Positions 1 through 9,469 are shown, counted from the first letter of the stretch. The stretch: DNA of 64,000 nt from CAVSWN01 sp963770995 (GCA_963770995.1 CAVYRS010000001.1:2046001-2110000); one strand, 5' to 3'. The notes: generated by a model not told the origin, from the sequence alone. Translations and numbers: made by a program.

Positions 1-168
1 AAGGATCCCGGCATTCGAATGTCGGCGCTGATGGCGCTCGAAGAGCAGTCCGCCGACGACCGCGAGTTTCACTTGAAGCGGGCGATGCACGACGACGACC
101 GCGGCATCCGGGACATGGCCGCGCAGCTCCTCGAGAAGTACGAGAAGAAAAGGAAAGACAACCCGTAG
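1..168 (+). CDS. C-terminal end of a HEAT-repeat-like protein (partial)
   Basis: The reading frame is open from the first base and ends in TAG at 166-168, giving 55 residues of a protein that starts outside the window. The visible part is two amphipathic helices (around RMSALMALEEQ and GIRDMAAQLLEKY) followed by a lysine-rich tail, with a repeated aspartate-rich turn between them, as in HEAT or PBS-lyase type repeats. What the full protein does cannot be told from this end. It lies 26 bases ahead of the next gene on the same strand, so the two may be cotranscribed. Confidence 0.55.
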   Translation, partial: KDPGIRMSALMALEEQSADDREFHLKRAMHDDDRGIRDMAAQLLEKYEKKRKDNP

Positions 169-194
169 ATTGACAACGTTTTCGGAGGTGTGGA

Positions 195-1976
195 ATGAGT
201 CGAAGGATTCGATCGTGGCGGTTGCGAGCCGCCGGGGCGCTCTTCGCCGTCGTCGTTGGTGGCCTCTTGATATTCGCTCCGTTCGGTCCCGATGGAGGAC
301 CACTGGGCACTGGGCAACAGAAGATCACGGCCCAGGCTGCCACCGTGCAGCAAGGCACCGCCGTCAACATATCGTTGCAGCGCGGCGCCAGCGCGCGGCT
401 CAGCGACGCGCTGGCGCCGCGGGCCGGCGGGATACGGCCGGAACGCCAAGAGGAGATTGAACGCCGTGAGGCCATGAATCGAGCTGGCATGCAGGCCCGC
501 GCGGCGGCGCTGCCCGCCAGCGATCCCCGAGTCCAGGCGGGACCGGCACCGAACGCCGCGGCCATGACCGTCCCGCGCGGAGCGCTGCGACAGGCGTCGG
601 ATCCGGGACCGATGGCGCCGGCTGATGCCGTCGCCTTCGAGACGACGCAGATCACCGGCATTCCGAGCGGATTCTCGTCGGCGGTCAATGAGCCGGCCGT
701 CGCGCAGAACGGCAAGGGCGTCCTCTATTTTTTCAACTGGTATGCAGCGCAATCGCTTGACGGCGGCAACACCTTCCCCACCTTGTTCGACCCGGAAGCC
801 CCCGTGGCCAACCCCGCGTTCAACATGCCCGATTTCTGCTGCGACCAGGACGTCATCTACGACAAGGGAGTTGATCGAGTGTTTTGGGAGCGGTTGGGCA
901 TCGGCGGATTCGCCTGCGGGGCCGGCTGCACGGAAAACCGCACGCTAGTCACGGTGATAGGCTCTGATTTCAACACTCTGCAGTGCAACGCTGACCTCCG
1001 TGGTTCGACGTTTGGACTCACCGACGCGTTCATGGATTACCCGCGCATGTCGTTGAGTGACAAGTTTCTGTACATCCAGTGGAACATCTTCCACTGGGAC
1101 ACTGGCGCGTACGTGACGCACCTGCTCGCGCGTTTCGACTTGGCCCTGCTGGGGTCCTGCACCAGCGCCACGGGTACCTTCTGGGCCTACCCGGAGGGCT
1201 GGACGCCCGCGCTGATCGAGGGCGCGAAGGAAGTCATGTACCTCGGCGACCAGGTGATTACCACCACGGGCCTGAACAACCAGTTCAACGTTTCGTGGAT
1301 CTTCGACGACAATACCACTCGGAGCACCGTCACCCGCACCCTGGCGGACTCGTTCCAGTTCACGCAAGGCCCCGGCGGGTTCCAGGCCAATTGTCCGGTA
1401 CCGGGAGGAGCCAACCCGTGCGCGCGCGCGGACCATCGCGTCATCGGCGCTGTCCTCGCGCACAACACACCGGTACCCGGCGGACTGGGTGCAGCCGCGG
1501 ACGCGGTTACTTTCTTTTGGAACGTCAAAGAGGGTAACGGGTTCACCTTGCCGTACGTGGAATCGGCCACGTTCCACGGCGGAACGATATTGCAGACATT
1601 CCGACGATTGGTCTTTAACCCAGCCATCGCGTTTTTCTACGCTGCGGCCGGCGCGAACGATCGCCAGCATACCGCGCTATCGTTACTGGCGTTCTACCCC
1701 TCGAGCCCCCAACCGCAGCACCTCTTTGGCATCGACGACGACTACAACTCGAATCCGCCCGGATGGGAAGTGTACGTCTTGTACACCAGCACCGGGAATT
1801 GGATTGGAAACCAATCAGGCGACTACATGCGGGGGAGGCTGCACTCCCCGGCGGGTGGAGCCTGGATTGTCTCCGGATACACGTCAACCGGTTCGGGTAG
1901 CAACTTCAGGCCGCACTACGCTGCGGTCGGCCGTTTGAGGGATCTCAACGGATACACCCGGTTCGCTACACAGTAG
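195..1976 (+). CDS. Secreted protein of unknown function, beta-propeller-like
   Basis: A 593-residue protein with an N-terminal arginine-rich segment and a hydrophobic stretch (about residues 10-32) typical of a signal peptide. The start ATG is preceded by GGAGG at 184-188. After a low-complexity alanine-rich region (to about residue 150) comes a long domain rich in aromatic residues and cysteines, with an Asp-box-like phrase (SLDGGNTF, near residue 188) of the kind seen in BNR/sialidase propellers. I do not recognise a named family; a sialidase-fold exported protein is the best guess. It is followed by a strong intrinsic terminator, so it is probably the last gene of its transcript. Confidence 0.7.
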   Translation: MSRRIRSWRLRAAGALFAVVVGGLLIFAPFGPDGGPLGTGQQKITAQAATVQQGTAVNISLQRGASARLSDALAPRAGGIRPERQEEIERREAMNRAGMQARAAALPASDPRVQAGPAPNAAAMTVPRGALRQASDPGPMAPADAVAFETTQITGIPSGFSSAVNEPAVAQNGKGVLYFFNWYAAQSLDGGNTFPTLFDPEAPVANPAFNMPDFCCDQDVIYDKGVDRVFWERLGIGGFACGAGCTENRTLVTVIGSDFNTLQCNADLRGSTFGLTDAFMDYPRMSLSDKFLYIQWNIFHWDTGAYVTHLLARFDLALLGSCTSATGTFWAYPEGWTPALIEGAKEVMYLGDQVITTTGLNNQFNVSWIFDDNTTRSTVTRTLADSFQFTQGPGGFQANCPVPGGANPCARADHRVIGAVLAHNTPVPGGLGAAADAVTFFWNVKEGNGFTLPYVESATFHGGTILQTFRRLVFNPAIAFFYAAAGANDRQHTALSLLAFYPSSPQPQHLFGIDDDYNSNPPGWEVYVLYTSTGNWIGNQSGDYMRGRLHSPAGGAWIVSGYTSTGSGSNFRPHYAAVGRLRDLNGYTRFATQ

Positions 1977-2017
1977 GTCCTGGAAGCGGCACAGTCCGCG
2001 CGTGCCGCGGCATCGAC

Positions 2018-2052
2018 AAGCCCGGGGGTGCACCCGCCCCCGGGCTTTTTTC
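2018..2052 (+). terminator. Rho-independent terminator
   Basis: An 11-base perfect stem (AAGCCCGGGGG at 2018-2028 with its complement at 2037-2047) and an 8-base loop are followed by a T-run to 2052. It lies 41 bases past the stop of the secreted protein gene and just before the convergent gene ending at 2059, so it separates the two transcripts. The T-run is only on the plus-strand side. Confidence 0.9.
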
Positions 2053-2058
2053 TTTGGC

Positions 2059-3264
2059 TCAGCGATCGAGGCAGTGATCGAGGTCGTTCTCGTCGAGGAA
2101 TTCCACGTAGTTGCGGTACTGCCGCGAATAGGTCGTCTTCAACAGTTCCAGATTCAGGCTATCGTGCAGGACTCGGGCGTCGATCTCGCGGGCGCTGCGC
2201 ACGTCCATGCTCGGGATTTGCAGCAACTCAGTCATCTCGCGCGTGCGCGCGTCGTGCACGAAGGCAAAGCACGGCACGCCGACCAGCAGACCGACCAGAC
2301 ACCCGTGGAAACGCGTGCCCAGCACGAAATCGACACGCTCGACGGCAGCGAACCACTCGCGCGGGTCGGAGAAGACCTTCATATACTGCCGGACGTACCG
2401 GATGAACGCCTCAGGTGTGATCTCCGACAGCCCATGTCGATTCATGAGGACCCGAATCGGCGCGTCATCGGAGCCCATGGGATCGTTTTCGACGATCTCC
2501 ATCAGCTCCGTTTCGTTCTGGAGGATGTACGTGTAGCCGTGGGCGAACGACAGTCTCGAAATCATGGCCTCCACTCTGCGCGCGGCGTTCGGATCCGACG
2601 AATGATCGGTGACGTTGGCGGAGCCATTCGTGCAGACCGCCAGTGGTGCGCCGGCGGCGGGCGGCTTGAATGTCAGCGTGGATCGACACGTCCAATACAT
2701 CGAAGGACACCCAATCAGCCGGACATTCGCAATCCCCATTCGCTCGAGTGTGTCGGCGGTGAAGGTCCCCCGTACGCCGAGGCTCGTCGACCGCTCTGCG
2801 ATGATCCTCACCAGGCGCTCGGTTCCTTCTGGAACCCTCACCCGGTGCCCGTAATCCGGCGCCTGGGCGCCGAGACCGATGATCACGCACGGGAGCCTGA
2901 CCGAGTCGAGGAAGGCCGCCCAGTTCCCGAAATCGAACTGCTCGTACAGGAAGTTGGCGGCACCGATGACGATGACGTCGAAGGTGGCTTCGATGAATTC
3001 CGTGTCGAGTTTTTCCAGAGGGGCCAGGCGGGGCGTCGTCAGCGGTTCGCCCTTCAGACGCAGGAGACTCTCGGCCGTGCAAAACGTTCCGGCATTCAGG
3101 TGCCGGCGGATCGCGTCGCCGATGAGCATGTTCCCGGTGTTCCGGCCTGTGGCCAGCATCAGATCGGCAACTGACGCCCCCTTCGGCTGTCGAGCCGCCG
3201 CTGGTGGTCCGAGGTACAGCACTCGCGCCACGGTTGTCGTTCGAGTGTACCTAGCGACGAGCAT
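2059..3264 (-). CDS. Polysaccharide pyruvyl transferase family protein
   Basis: 401 residues. The pattern fits the polysaccharide pyruvyl transferase family (PF04230): an N-terminal GNMLIGDAI segment, a central IVIGAANFLYEQF strand-loop, IIGLGAQAPD, a 'SLGVRGTFTADTLERMG' segment and IGCPSMYW, then a C-terminal Rossmann half with GTRFHG (near residue 346), the family's typical C-terminal motif. Such enzymes transfer pyruvate ketals (or related groups) to surface sugars. The ATG overlaps the upstream glycosyltransferase gene by 14 bases, indicating translational coupling. It is the last gene of a minus-strand run 5700-2059 that also holds a methyltransferase, deacetylase and glycosyltransferase. 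Confidence 0.85.
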   Translation of the reverse strand: MLVARYTRTTTVARVLYLGPPAAARQPKGASVADLMLATGRNTGNMLIGDAIRRHLNAGTFCTAESLLRLKGEPLTTPRLAPLEKLDTEFIEATFDVIVIGAANFLYEQFDFGNWAAFLDSVRLPCVIIGLGAQAPDYGHRVRVPEGTERLVRIIAERSTSLGVRGTFTADTLERMGIANVRLIGCPSMYWTCRSTLTFKPPAAGAPLAVCTNGSANVTDHSSDPNAARRVEAMISRLSFAHGYTYILQNETELMEIVENDPMGSDDAPIRVLMNRHGLSEITPEAFIRYVRQYMKVFSDPREWFAAVERVDFVLGTRFHGCLVGLLVGVPCFAFVHDARTREMTELLQIPSMDVRSAREIDARVLHDSLNLELLKTTYSRQYRNYVEFLDENDLDHCLDR

Positions 3265-4210
3265 CCGTGGCGACTGGAGCCAGACTCAGGACCGCGCTGA
3301 ATTCGTCGACCCACGCGCTGCGGAACGCCTCGTAGGTGAAAGCTGCCGCCGTCGCTCGGGCGCGTTCGACCATCGCTTCGGCGCGGGGCGAATCTCTCAC
3401 GATGTCGATCAGCAGATCGGCGACGCGCTCGATCTGGGCGAACGGCGCGACCATGCAGTTGTCGCCCGAACGCATGTATTGGCGGCCGCCGAATCCGTCG
3501 TACCCCACTACGACGGTGCCGAGCGCCATCGCCTCGAGCGGCACCAATCCAAACCCTTCCGCCGCTGACAGCGTCAACAGGTATCTGGCGCCCGCGATCC
3601 GAGACCAGAGGTCGGTTTGCGACATCGGCCCCTGGATCGGCTCGGCCAGCGCAATCTCCGGCGCCCGCTCCGCGAGGATGTCCTGGACGCGGCGAAAGGA
3701 CAAGGCCCAGACATCGAGTAGCCCTTTGCGGTACGGGAGCACCAGATTCGACAGCCGCTCCGACCAGGTGGGACCTCGGGGAACGTCTGCGAGATCGATG
3801 AACGGCGGGATCACGCGGGCGTCAAGGTCGTATACCGCCTGCAGATGCCTCGCGACCACGTCGCTGACCGCGACGAAATGGTCGAGGCGCCGGTCGAGCA
3901 GGTTGAACTGCGCGAATCCCTGGACGTACGCGATCTTGAAACCCGGGATGCGCCACCCGAACAGGAACCGAGAAAAACCTGCGTTGACGATCAGGACATC
4001 GTCGCGCGCGATCTGCCGCTCCATCTCGTCGATCGGCACGATCGGCATTCTCAAGTCGTACCCGCGAACGCCCTCGTCTGGGTGCTCGTCCCCGACGACG
4101 ACCGCAATGGCCCGGAATCCGAAGTCGAATTCGAGAATCCGGCCGAGATGGTACGCCATCGCCGCCCCACCGTTGGGAAGGTACGCGCCGACGACATAAG
4201 CGCGACGCAT
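3251..4210 (-). CDS. Glycosyltransferase family 4-like
   Basis: About 319 residues from the ATG at 4210-4208, chosen because it overlaps the TGA of the deacetylase gene (TGATG) and begins directly with the first Rossmann strand (RRAYVVGAYLPNGGAAM). A longer reading to 4294 is open but adds only unlike sequence. The second domain has the GT-B signature: AEGFGLVPLEAMALGTVVVGYDGFGG, with the E-x7-E type pair that binds the nucleotide sugar. Likely role: adding a sugar to a cell-surface glycan. It sits between a ChbG-like deacetylase and a pyruvyl transferase, both overlapping it, so the three are probably made together. Confidence 0.82.
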   Translation of the reverse strand: MRRAYVVGAYLPNGGAAMAYHLGRILEFDFGFRAIAVVVGDEHPDEGVRGYDLRMPIVPIDEMERQIARDDVLIVNAGFSRFLFGWRIPGFKIAYVQGFAQFNLLDRRLDHFVAVSDVVARHLQAVYDLDARVIPPFIDLADVPRGPTWSERLSNLVLPYRKGLLDVWALSFRRVQDILAERAPEIALAEPIQGPMSQTDLWSRIAGARYLLTLSAAEGFGLVPLEAMALGTVVVGYDGFGGRQYMRSGDNCMVAPFAQIERVADLLIDIVRDSPRAEAMVERARATAAAFTYEAFRSAWVDEFSAVLSLAPVATDARR

Positions 4211-5079
4211 CAGGCGTCCACAGCCAGTCGCGGCCGCAGCAGGTCGCGAAGCGGACGCATTCCTGTAATCGCAAACCCTTCTGCCGTCGCCCACGCGCCG
4301 AATTCCGGACCGCGAAAAATGCGGTACTCATCGGTGCGGCGATGCGCGCGCTCCGGGAATATCGTCTCGAAATCTCCGGGCGCGGTGCAATGGAGCGCGA
4401 TGTAGGTCACGCCTGGCGGCAGAGCGTGGACCATCGCGTGGTACGATTCGAGCGCCTGCTCGGAGGGTGCACCGGTCGCGCTGCGGAAATGGTCGACCAG
4501 AACTCCGCCACCCTCGTCGAGTCGCCGGATGGCAGCCCGATACGGCTCGAGGTCGGCGTCCGATGCGATGAAGAGGCGTGCGTAGTCTTCGACGACGCGC
4601 GGCAGCAGTACCGGCAGACGGTAGGTCTCGCCTACACGCAGGTAGGCAGCGAGCAACTCAGGGATGAGGGCCGCGCCCATATGAGCATCGAGGTGAGTGA
4701 CATCTATACCGGAGCCGATCGCGCGATCGATTTGACATCGCATCTCTTCTTCGGCCGCCTCCGGCACGACATGTCGGCGCAGAGCGGCGCATGTACTCCA
4801 GAAACAGCCCTGCTCGTCGATCAACCCCGACGCACGGCTTACGGTCGAAATCGGGCCCCAGCGGTAGTGCGGCCACTCGCTGGTCAAGGTGAGATGGACG
4901 CCGACATCGAGATCCGGCCGGCTCGCCGCCATGGCCGCGGCCTCGCGAAACCACGGACACGGCACCATCACAGACCCGCAGGTGATGAACCCGTCGCGGC
5001 TCAATTCGCCGAATGCGACATTCGCGCCGTGGCACAAGCCGACGTCGTCGAGGTGGGGAATGAGCGTCCGCCGCGCCAT
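4210..5079 (-). CDS. ChbG/HpnK (YdjC-like) carbohydrate deacetylase
   Basis: 289 residues. The N-terminus carries the family's metal/catalytic motif HLDDVGLCHGAN (residues 9-20), then DVGVHLTLTSEW (58-69) and THLDAHMGAAL, the histidine-aspartate pattern of the YdjC/ChbG superfamily (PF04794). Members remove N-acetyl groups from small sugars such as diacetylchitobiose or lipid-linked glucosamine. In this setting, next to glycosyltransferases, a role in modifying a surface glycan or glycolipid is more likely than chitobiose catabolism. It overlaps the downstream glycosyltransferase by one base and lies six bases after the methyltransferase gene. Confidence 0.82.
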   Translation of the reverse strand: MARRTLIPHLDDVGLCHGANVAFGELSRDGFITCGSVMVPCPWFREAAAMAASRPDLDVGVHLTLTSEWPHYRWGPISTVSRASGLIDEQGCFWSTCAALRRHVVPEAAEEEMRCQIDRAIGSGIDVTHLDAHMGAALIPELLAAYLRVGETYRLPVLLPRVVEDYARLFIASDADLEPYRAAIRRLDEGGGVLVDHFRSATGAPSEQALESYHAMVHALPPGVTYIALHCTAPGDFETIFPERAHRRTDEYRIFRGPEFGAWATAEGFAITGMRPLRDLLRPRLAVDA

Positions 5080-5085
5080 GGCCGC

Positions 5086-5700
5086 CTATTTCAGGACGTA
5101 GATGTGCCACGCGAGACTGCGCGACAAGCTGACCGCCTCGGCCTCGTCGACCAATGAGTAGCGCCCGCGCGCGCATTCCGCCGTCAGAAAGCGCGCCAGC
5201 CGCGGTCCGTTGGCTTCGGTCACTGGATTCTTGAACAACGACACCACCATCACGCCGCCCTCGGTCAGAACCCGGCGGTACCTGTCGAGCGATTCGAGCG
5301 GCGTGGCGATACCCTGAAGCGACTCGTTGAACACCACCGCGTCGTAGGTGACGCCTTGGGGAGGTTCGAACTCTTCGATATTGCCCACGAACGCCGTGCC
5401 GCCACGAAGGCGGGCTTGCGCACGGCCAACCGCTGTCGCGGACAGGTCGAAACCGGTGTACTCGAATCGTCCCAAATCCAGGTAGTCGACGAGAATCGCC
5501 TCGCCACAGCCGGCATCCAACACGCGTCCACGGACGATCAGCTTGTGCAGGTACCCGGCGACGATCCCATACCGCGGAAGTTCTCCGATATCGGCCAGGT
5601 AATCCCAGCGTCCGCTGGAGTAGGTTTCCTCCCAGTCGACGGTCCTGTAGGTGTGCCGCCAGCGCTCGTATGAATCTTCTACCGGCACCTGCACCTCCAT
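5086..5700 (-). CDS. Class I SAM-dependent methyltransferase
   Basis: 204 residues from the ATG at 5700-5698. The SAM-binding loop LDAGCG is at residues 61-66, followed by the acidic end of strand 2 (YTGFDLS), the GNIEEFEP strand 3/4 region and a FNESLQGIATPLESL helix, as in Methyltransf_11/23 proteins. The substrate is unknown; the neighbours suggest a sugar or glycolipid. The frame is open further upstream into the sugar dehydrogenase gene, but that part is arginine- and serine-rich sequence antisense in character, so I reject the longer form. First gene of the packed run 5700-2059. Confidence 0.82.
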   Translation of the reverse strand: MEVQVPVEDSYERWRHTYRTVDWEETYSSGRWDYLADIGELPRYGIVAGYLHKLIVRGRVLDAGCGEAILVDYLDLGRFEYTGFDLSATAVGRAQARLRGGTAFVGNIEEFEPPQGVTYDAVVFNESLQGIATPLESLDRYRRVLTEGGVMVVSLFKNPVTEANGPRLARFLTAECARGRYSLVDEAEAVSLSRSLAWHIYVLK

Positions 5701-5716
5701 CGGGACATGCCGTGTA

Positions 5717-7078
5717 TTATCTGCGAATCGCCGGCAGCCGTGTCGCGCGCGGCTCGGTCTGGGGCCGCGGCGCGCCGATCGAGACAGGGCCCGCGGCCGG
5801 GACGATCTTGAGCAGGCGTCCGTTGAACGTGAGCAGATACATCTCGCCTGCGGCATCCCGGCCAAAAGAGGCCACGCCGCCGAGCGCCCCGCCCAGCTCA
5901 CCTGTGTGCTCGAGGAAATCCGGCAACGCCGGAACGGGAACACTGCAGGCGCTGCTCGGTGCGATTGGAAAGCATGCGCGTGCCGCCCCTCCGACGAGCG
6001 GGGTCGGCGTCGGCAACCGGATCGACCATACCCGTGATGTGCTGAAGTCTGCAAAGAAGTACCGAGCCACATACGCGGCGCCGAGTGCCGTGCCCCGATA
6101 CACATATCCGCCGATCACTGTTTGCCCCACGGTCCGGTCGTAATCGAGCAGCGGCTCGGTGAGCGGCAGATAGGCTGGCGTCGTGGGCGGAATGCCCGGC
6201 GTCGCGATGAACCCCTCGCGCATGCGCCAGCCGTAATTGCGTCCGCCGCTGCCCGCAGGCTCGTAGTCGATCTCCTCGCGCGCATTCTGTCCCACGTCGC
6301 CGACGAAGAGCGCGCCGGTTGCGTACGGCCCGAAGTTGTCGAAGCTGTATCGCCATGGATTCCGATACCCGAACGCCCAAATCTCGCCCAACGCCGCAAT
6401 CGGAATGCCGTCGAGGAACGGGTTGTCGAGCGGCACACGGTACCCGGCTGGATCCGTATCGGGCACATCAACATCGATTCGCAGCATCTTGCCGAGCAAC
6501 GTGTTCGGATTCTGGGCGTTGTTCTGCGGATCGTTGGCGCTGCCGCCGTCGCCCAGACCGATATAGAGGTAGCCGTCAGGGCCGAACGCCAGGTCGCCGC
6601 CGTTGTGGTTCGAGAACGGCTGATGGATGACGCGCTCTCCGCCGGGCCAGCGCAGATCGAACCTCGTCGTGGAGTCGATCTGCAGCGGTGACCCCGCCTT
6701 TCGCATGTACCGCGAGATCACCGTGTCGCCGTCGAGATTCGTGTAATTGAAGAACACGCGGCCGGATGCCACCGTCGTCGAGAATGCCATCCCGAGCAGA
6801 CCGCGCTCGCCGCCGCTGGCGGTCAGCGCGCGCAGATCGGCGAAGACCGCGCTCTGCAATTGTCCGTCGAGGATGATCCTGACGAGGCCACCCTGCTCGA
6901 TCACGTAGGCGACGTTCGTGAACGCGGGATCCTGCACGAACGCCAGGGGCTGGGTGAGGCCAGTGGCAACCGTCTGTACAGTGATCTGCGCCGCCACCGG
7001 CGGCGCCGAACTGACGGCGATCGCGCCGGCGAGGACGAGCGCGCGATCCCATCTGACGAGGCGACGTCGATGACACAT
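5717..7078 (-). CDS. PQQ-dependent sugar (glucose/sorbosone-type) dehydrogenase, secreted
   Basis: About 453 residues from the ATG at 7078-7076, which begins a clear signal peptide (basic CHRRRLVRWDR, then a hydrophobic core, cleavage after APPVAAQ). The mature part is a six-bladed propeller of the GSDH family (PF07995): GLTQPLAFVQDP, ERGLLGMAFS, FSNHNGGDLAFGPDG, LYIGLGDGG, WAFGYRNPWRYSFD and AREEIDYEPAG-type motifs, in the usual order. It would oxidise aldose sugars or a related alcohol in the periplasm with PQQ and pass electrons to quinone or cytochrome. Frames upstream to 7150 are open but lack signal-peptide character at their start. Confidence 0.88.
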   Translation of the reverse strand: MCHRRRLVRWDRALVLAGAIAVSSAPPVAAQITVQTVATGLTQPLAFVQDPAFTNVAYVIEQGGLVRIILDGQLQSAVFADLRALTASGGERGLLGMAFSTTVASGRVFFNYTNLDGDTVISRYMRKAGSPLQIDSTTRFDLRWPGGERVIHQPFSNHNGGDLAFGPDGYLYIGLGDGGSANDPQNNAQNPNTLLGKMLRIDVDVPDTDPAGYRVPLDNPFLDGIPIAALGEIWAFGYRNPWRYSFDNFGPYATGALFVGDVGQNAREEIDYEPAGSGGRNYGWRMREGFIATPGIPPTTPAYLPLTEPLLDYDRTVGQTVIGGYVYRGTALGAAYVARYFFADFSTSRVWSIRLPTPTPLVGGAARACFPIAPSSACSVPVPALPDFLEHTGELGGALGGVASFGRDAAGEMYLLTFNGRLLKIVPAAGPVSIGAPRPQTEPRATRLPAIRR

Positions 7079-7215
7079 GGCATGCTCCATCATGAACCAG
7101 GTTTCTGGAACGTACTCCAACATCCAACTATCCACCGTAATGAACATCATGGGATGTTCGAGGCAATCGCGACCTGACGATGTCCATGGTGCATGGCATG
7201 CTTCTTGGTGATCGT

Positions 7216-8676
7216 TCAGCGAGCGCGGTGGGATCCACGAGATAGCATATCGTTCTCGACGGACGCCGCGAACGCTTCGACGTCGAGCTCGTAGCTGAAC
7301 ATGTCCTTCCGGCGATCCGTCGGATCGGCGTCGGCCCGGACCACGCGGCCGTAAAAAAAGGCCGGCGCCGCGCCTCGCTGGACCGCGTGATAGGCCGGAT
7401 CGAGGGCCGCGGCAGGACGCTTGTTGTCACCGGCGTGGACGATGCCCGGAACCGGATTGATCCACGCGATCTTGTGCTGCGCGGTTCCATGCGGACAGAT
7501 GTAGTAGTCGGCGGCGTTCGCCCAGAGAAATGCCGCCAAGGTGTCTTGCCCCGCGAGCACCTCGTAATCGAAGGGCGTGCCGACGAGCGCGACGATTGCC
7601 GCGACTGCTCGCGCTTCGGCGTCGATCAGCTGCCGAGACCAGCCGGCAGGCGCCCCCGAAGGCAGGGTAAAGCCGTCAAACACGACGCCCAGGCGCCGAT
7701 AACGGCGCACCAGGACGGACAGGGCCCGGGCCAGAGCCTCGACGAGATTGATGGCGGTGCGAGCCTCCAGCCGTACGGTGACCCACACAATCGGATCGTG
7801 ATGCAGGCGGAAGTTGGCGGCTCGGCCCGCCTCCTCTGGAAACGCCGTTCTGGCGCAATCGAGGATCCGTTCCGTCAACTGTTTCGGAATGAAGCGGCGT
7901 CCCGTCGGCGCGACGAAAAGCGAACGTCGCATCGCGTAGAGGTGCGGCGCGTCGACCGCCGTTCCGACGTCAACGATGAGCTCACGCGGAATCTCCGGGA
8001 ACAGCGCCGACAGGTTCGCCAACGGCGACTGACTGACCAACAGCAGCACGTCATGGTGAAGGCCCTCCGCGACAATTCCCTCCACCACGCTCAGCTCGTT
8101 CCAGAGATGGTGCGCAAAGTGATCGGAATTCACGATGACGCACGATCGGTTTGATGGAGCCGCAGGGAGAACGCTGAAGCTCACCTCGTCTCGATGTTTC
8201 GCAAAGAACCTGAATGCATGCTCGAGATCGACTCGGTCCTGAGCAATCCGAATGTCCTCGTGTTGAAACGTGACCAGCAGGCTGCGCGCGGGAAAGAACA
8301 GGCCGAGATCCATGCACCAGGAGAGGCCGCGTTTGAGAAGGTAGAACGTCTCGTCTGCCTCAAAGCGGTACGCGAACAGCGGCACGGATGGCCACGGCTC
8401 GCCAGGGCTCACGAGAACGTCGCGTGTGGCGAGCTCACCGGCACCAAACGGATTCGGAATGACGAGCGCTTTCTGGCGGATCGCACGAATCGCGTCCTGA
8501 TGGAACGCTTCCGCGTGGTTCAGTTTGTCCGCGGCGGCACCTTGAAACGGCCCTTCGGTTCCGCGACCCACAGCGCCGAACCGGTGGAATCCGGACACAT
8601 CGAGCTGCACGACGTTCGGCCGTGGACTCCGATCGTCGTTGAACAGCCGAACGACTTCCAGGCTGCGCCACTCCAA
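7216..8676 (-). CDS. Possible GT61-like glycosyltransferase
   Basis: 486 residues starting with TTG at 8676-8674; a strong Shine-Dalgarno (8684-8693, seven bases away) makes this start convincing. No signal peptide or membrane segment. Two features recall GT61/DUF563 enzymes: a middle segment with paired histidines before WNEL (DHFAHHLWNELSVVEG), and a C-terminal ADYYICPHGTAQHKIAWI resembling the family's 'GPHGAGLTN' motif. The match is only by motif spacing, so the function is tentative. The gene stands alone between the PQQ dehydrogenase (convergent side) and an IPT lipoprotein gene on the other strand, within a glycan region. Confidence 0.55.
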   Translation of the reverse strand: MEWRSLEVVRLFNDDRSPRPNVVQLDVSGFHRFGAVGRGTEGPFQGAAADKLNHAEAFHQDAIRAIRQKALVIPNPFGAGELATRDVLVSPGEPWPSVPLFAYRFEADETFYLLKRGLSWCMDLGLFFPARSLLVTFQHEDIRIAQDRVDLEHAFRFFAKHRDEVSFSVLPAAPSNRSCVIVNSDHFAHHLWNELSVVEGIVAEGLHHDVLLLVSQSPLANLSALFPEIPRELIVDVGTAVDAPHLYAMRRSLFVAPTGRRFIPKQLTERILDCARTAFPEEAGRAANFRLHHDPIVWVTVRLEARTAINLVEALARALSVLVRRYRRLGVVFDGFTLPSGAPAGWSRQLIDAEARAVAAIVALVGTPFDYEVLAGQDTLAAFLWANAADYYICPHGTAQHKIAWINPVPGIVHAGDNKRPAAALDPAYHAVQRGAAPAFFYGRVVRADADPTDRRKDMFSYELDVEAFAASVENDMLSRGSHRAR

Positions 8677-8974
8677 GTCGACGCTCCCTCCCTGATCAGC
8701 CCGGATGAGTCAAACCGACAACAAGACTGTTGCTGTCTGGCTCCATCCATCCGCCTTGTCTCGTTGCTCGTTGTGCCGGATGTGCGCGTAACTCATTGAA
8801 GCGATTGGCTGGATTCTTTGAACTCTAGGCTCATCAGCCAGGCACTCGATATGCATGCGTGCCAGTCTGGCTCAAGGCGCCAGCGCTCGTGCACATCGTG
8901 CATGTCACAGTGCCGCCGAGTCGACCCGGCCGTTCTGGTAAGATGATTTTGGGATCAGGGGAGGCGGTAGGGCA
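8677..8974. other. Intergenic space between divergent genes
   Basis: About 300 bases between the divergent GT61-like and IPT lipoprotein genes. No gene, RNA or repeat was recognised. A TAAGAT hexamer at 8939-8944 could be a -10 box for the lipoprotein, but no matching -35 is visible. Confidence 0.4.
8684..8693 (-). promoter_or_regulatory. Strong ribosome binding site supporting a TTG start
   Basis: Reading the minus strand, AGGGAGGGAG lies seven bases ahead of TTG at 8676-8674. No ATG or GTG at comparable spacing begins the same frame, so this site decides the start of the GT61-like gene. Confidence 0.6.
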
Positions 8975-9394
8975 ATGAGAATCCAGCCGGTATTTCGCCT
9001 GTTGATGGCGGTGACGACGGTTTGTGTTTTCGCGATTTCATGCGATGACTCGGTTGCTGAACCCTCGAGGACGGGCACAGCAGTGACCATCACTACCATC
9101 ACGCCGACGTCCGGTCCGGTCGGCACGTTAGTGACCGTTCAGGGAAGCGGGTTCGCAGCCCAAAACAACACGGTGAAATTCGGCAGGGGCTTCGTTCGCG
9201 GGCTTTCCTCGTCGGACGGAACCACGATTCGTTTCTCGGTCCCCGAAGGCCTGGATCTGTGCTCGCCTGTCAGCACTGGACCATGTCAAGGCGCGTTTCC
9301 GCGAGTGACTCCTGGGGATTACACCGTCGCCATCATGACGGGCCAAGAAACAAGTGGCGCCACTGAAACATTCACGGTGACGCAACAGCCGTAG
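8975..9394 (+). CDS. Lipoprotein with an IPT/TIG domain
   Basis: 139 residues. The N-terminus is a lipoprotein signal: a basic start, hydrophobic core and AISC lipobox-like cleavage site (cysteine near residue 24). The mature part holds one IPT/TIG immunoglobulin-like domain, recognised from ITTITPTSGPVGTLVTVQGSGF, then VKFGRG and the closing TFTV strand. Such domains usually serve as structural or binding modules on the cell surface. A purine-rich GGGGAGG site precedes the ATG. It is flanked by minus-strand genes on both sides and is probably transcribed alone. Binding partner unknown. Confidence 0.75.
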   Translation: MRIQPVFRLLMAVTTVCVFAISCDDSVAEPSRTGTAVTITTITPTSGPVGTLVTVQGSGFAAQNNTVKFGRGFVRGLSSSDGTTIRFSVPEGLDLCSPVSTGPCQGAFPRVTPGDYTVAIMTGQETSGATETFTVTQQP

Positions 9395-9469
9395 CCGGCC
9401 AAACCACTCCGGTGAGATGCCGGGCGCCAATGGGATGCGTGCAACTGGCCGGTCAGTTCGCGTTCCCGC

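Noticed and set aside
5701..6105. Upstream extension of the methyltransferase
   Set aside because: It is antisense-type sequence inside the PQQ dehydrogenase gene; the family match begins after the ATG at 5700.
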